This document shows positions 4,921-5,277 of a stretch of 5,277 bases of DNA, piece by piece (the first letter of the stretch is position 1; each line of letters opens with the position of its first letter). Below the pieces are notes generated by a model. The model searched no databases. It saw only the letters and a list, made by a program, of their open reading frames with translations, and was not told the DNA's origin. The position numbers and the translations under genes were made by a program. Source of the DNA: Candidatus Thorarchaeota archaeon (lineage in GTDB: Archaea > Asgardarchaeota > Thorarchaeia > Thorarchaeales > Thorarchaeaceae); contig SDOA01000186.1 in NCBI GenBank assembly GCA_004524595.1, positions 1-5,277 on the forward strand, in the 5' to 3' direction.

Positions 4921-5178
4921 CTATTCTCCGACTATGGCCATTACCCATCGAACAAAGAGGAGTACACCAACTATCATCGTCAAGAGAACATCAGCCAAGA
5001 ATGCTCCAGGCACCGTGATCTCAAGGATTGCAGAGAGTATCAATGCTATTGGAAATGTCACAATGAAGGGGAGGGTAGCAATTGTTAGAGATATCTCTTC
5101 ACTTGAAACCATCACATTCACTAAGAGTACAATCCAGATTGCATAAATTGCTACGAGAAGTGAGACCTCTAACAGCAT
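4921..5178 (-). CDS. Small three-helix membrane protein of unknown function
   Basis: This 85-residue frame starts at ATG 5178 and ends at TAG 4923-4921. An in-frame TAG one codon upstream of the ATG fixes the start. Three hydrophobic segments are visible at about 3-23, 31-53 and 58-83. The short polar loops contain SSEE (25-28) and an E-T-P turn near 53-57. Expression signals are good: GGAGTGAT 5 nt before the ATG, and a TATA box about 55 nt upstream. I do not recognise the family with confidence. Length, helix number and the third-helix pattern (D63 followed by VLL) faintly recall MrpF/MnhF subunits of sodium/proton antiporters or membrane hydrogenases. The usual GP..DR loop of that family is missing, and no partner subunit follows. 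It is convergent with rps27ae and appears monocistronic. Confidence 0.75.
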   Translation of the reverse strand: MLLEVSLLVAIYAIWIVLLVNVMVSSEEISLTIATLPFIVTFPIALILSAILEITVPGAFLADVLLTMIVGVLLFVRWVMAIVGE

Positions 5179-5183
5179 TTTCT

Positions 5184-5191
5184 ATCACTCC
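5184..5191 (-). promoter_or_regulatory. Strong ribosome binding site of the small membrane protein
   Basis: On the minus strand this reads GGAGTGAT, one deletion away from the consensus GGAGGTGAT. It lies 5 nt before ATG 5178, with the GGAG core 9 nt away. This strongly supports the minus-strand frame over the plus-strand frame covering the same bases. Confidence 0.75.
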
Positions 5192-5229
5192 AATAGTAAG
5201 AGAGAGTCTTGATAGGACAATGTGTGTAT

Positions 5230-5237
5230 CATATAAA
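5230..5237 (-). promoter_or_regulatory. TATA box of the small membrane protein gene
   Basis: The minus strand reads TTTATATG here, a near-ideal archaeal TATA box. Transcription would start about 25 nt downstream, near 5208, giving a leader of about 30 nt with the ribosome binding site in it. A short CACCA/TGGTG inverted repeat (5246-5250 and 5262-5266) lies just upstream and could be a regulator site, though it is weak. Confidence 0.6.
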
Positions 5238-5277
5238 GACTCATTCACCAAATAACTGGACTGGTGCCATTTCATCT

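Noticed and set aside
4913..5146. Plus-strand 77-codon frame, rich in Thr, Lys and Ile
   Set aside because: It is the opposite-strand image of the hydrophobic membrane protein, which has a TATA box and strong Shine-Dalgarno; this frame has neither.
5099..5275. Minus-strand 58-codon frame starting at ATG 5275
   Set aside because: It overlaps the promoter and first half of the three-helix membrane protein in another frame, has no ribosome binding site, and is not protein-like.
1..5277. CRISPR arrays, insertion sequences, attachment sites or defence genes
   Set aside because: No repeated units, terminal inverted repeats, transposase motifs or integrase motifs were seen on either strand.

Overview
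This window is archaeal. It carries a run of genes found together only in Archaea: ribosomal protein S6e, translation initiation factor aIF2 gamma with its zinc knuckle, a stand-alone PIN-domain protein, RNA polymerase subunit RpoE1 (Rpo7), the Spt4 homologue RpoE2, and ribosomal proteins S24e and S27Ae. Shine-Dalgarno sites are real but short, several starts are not ATG, and a T-run follows the last gene. Base composition is moderate and AT-leaning, which argues against a haloarchaeon. I cannot fix the lineage from the sequence; an Asgard or other mesophilic archaeon is only a guess.

Layout. Positions 1-955 (minus strand) hold the N-terminal 318 residues of a membrane-embedded site-2-type metalloprotease that runs off the left edge. 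A 189-bp divergent intergenic region follows. From 1145 to 4870 the plus strand carries rps6e, aif2g, a PIN-domain gene, rpoE1, rpoE2, rps24e and rps27ae. A T-run at 4873-4879 closes the cluster. On the right, a minus-strand gene (4921-5178) encodes an 85-residue three-helix membrane protein with its own TATA box and strong Shine-Dalgarno site, convergent with rps27ae. No gene-free stretch exceeds 300 bases.

The plus-strand genes link translation initiation, the small ribosomal subunit, the RNA polymerase stalk and elongation control, so they are probably co-expressed in two or three transcription units. The breaks would be the 163-nt gap before rpoE1 and the 101-nt gap before rps24e. The GTP-dependent dephospho-CoA kinase (DUF359) often seen between rpoE2 and rps24e in other archaea is absent.

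Most noteworthy points. rpoE2 has no ATG, GTG or TTG where its protein must begin; a GTA sits exactly at initiator distance from an excellent Shine-Dalgarno, in the same frame as rpoE1 and separated from it by one TAG. A 38-codon frame exactly bridges rps6e and aif2g with overlapping stop/start codons at both ends. The rpoE1 leader contains a 27-codon frame and a perfect 9-bp hairpin just before the ribosome binding site. I found no wholly new multi-gene system; the rest is a conserved informational cluster.
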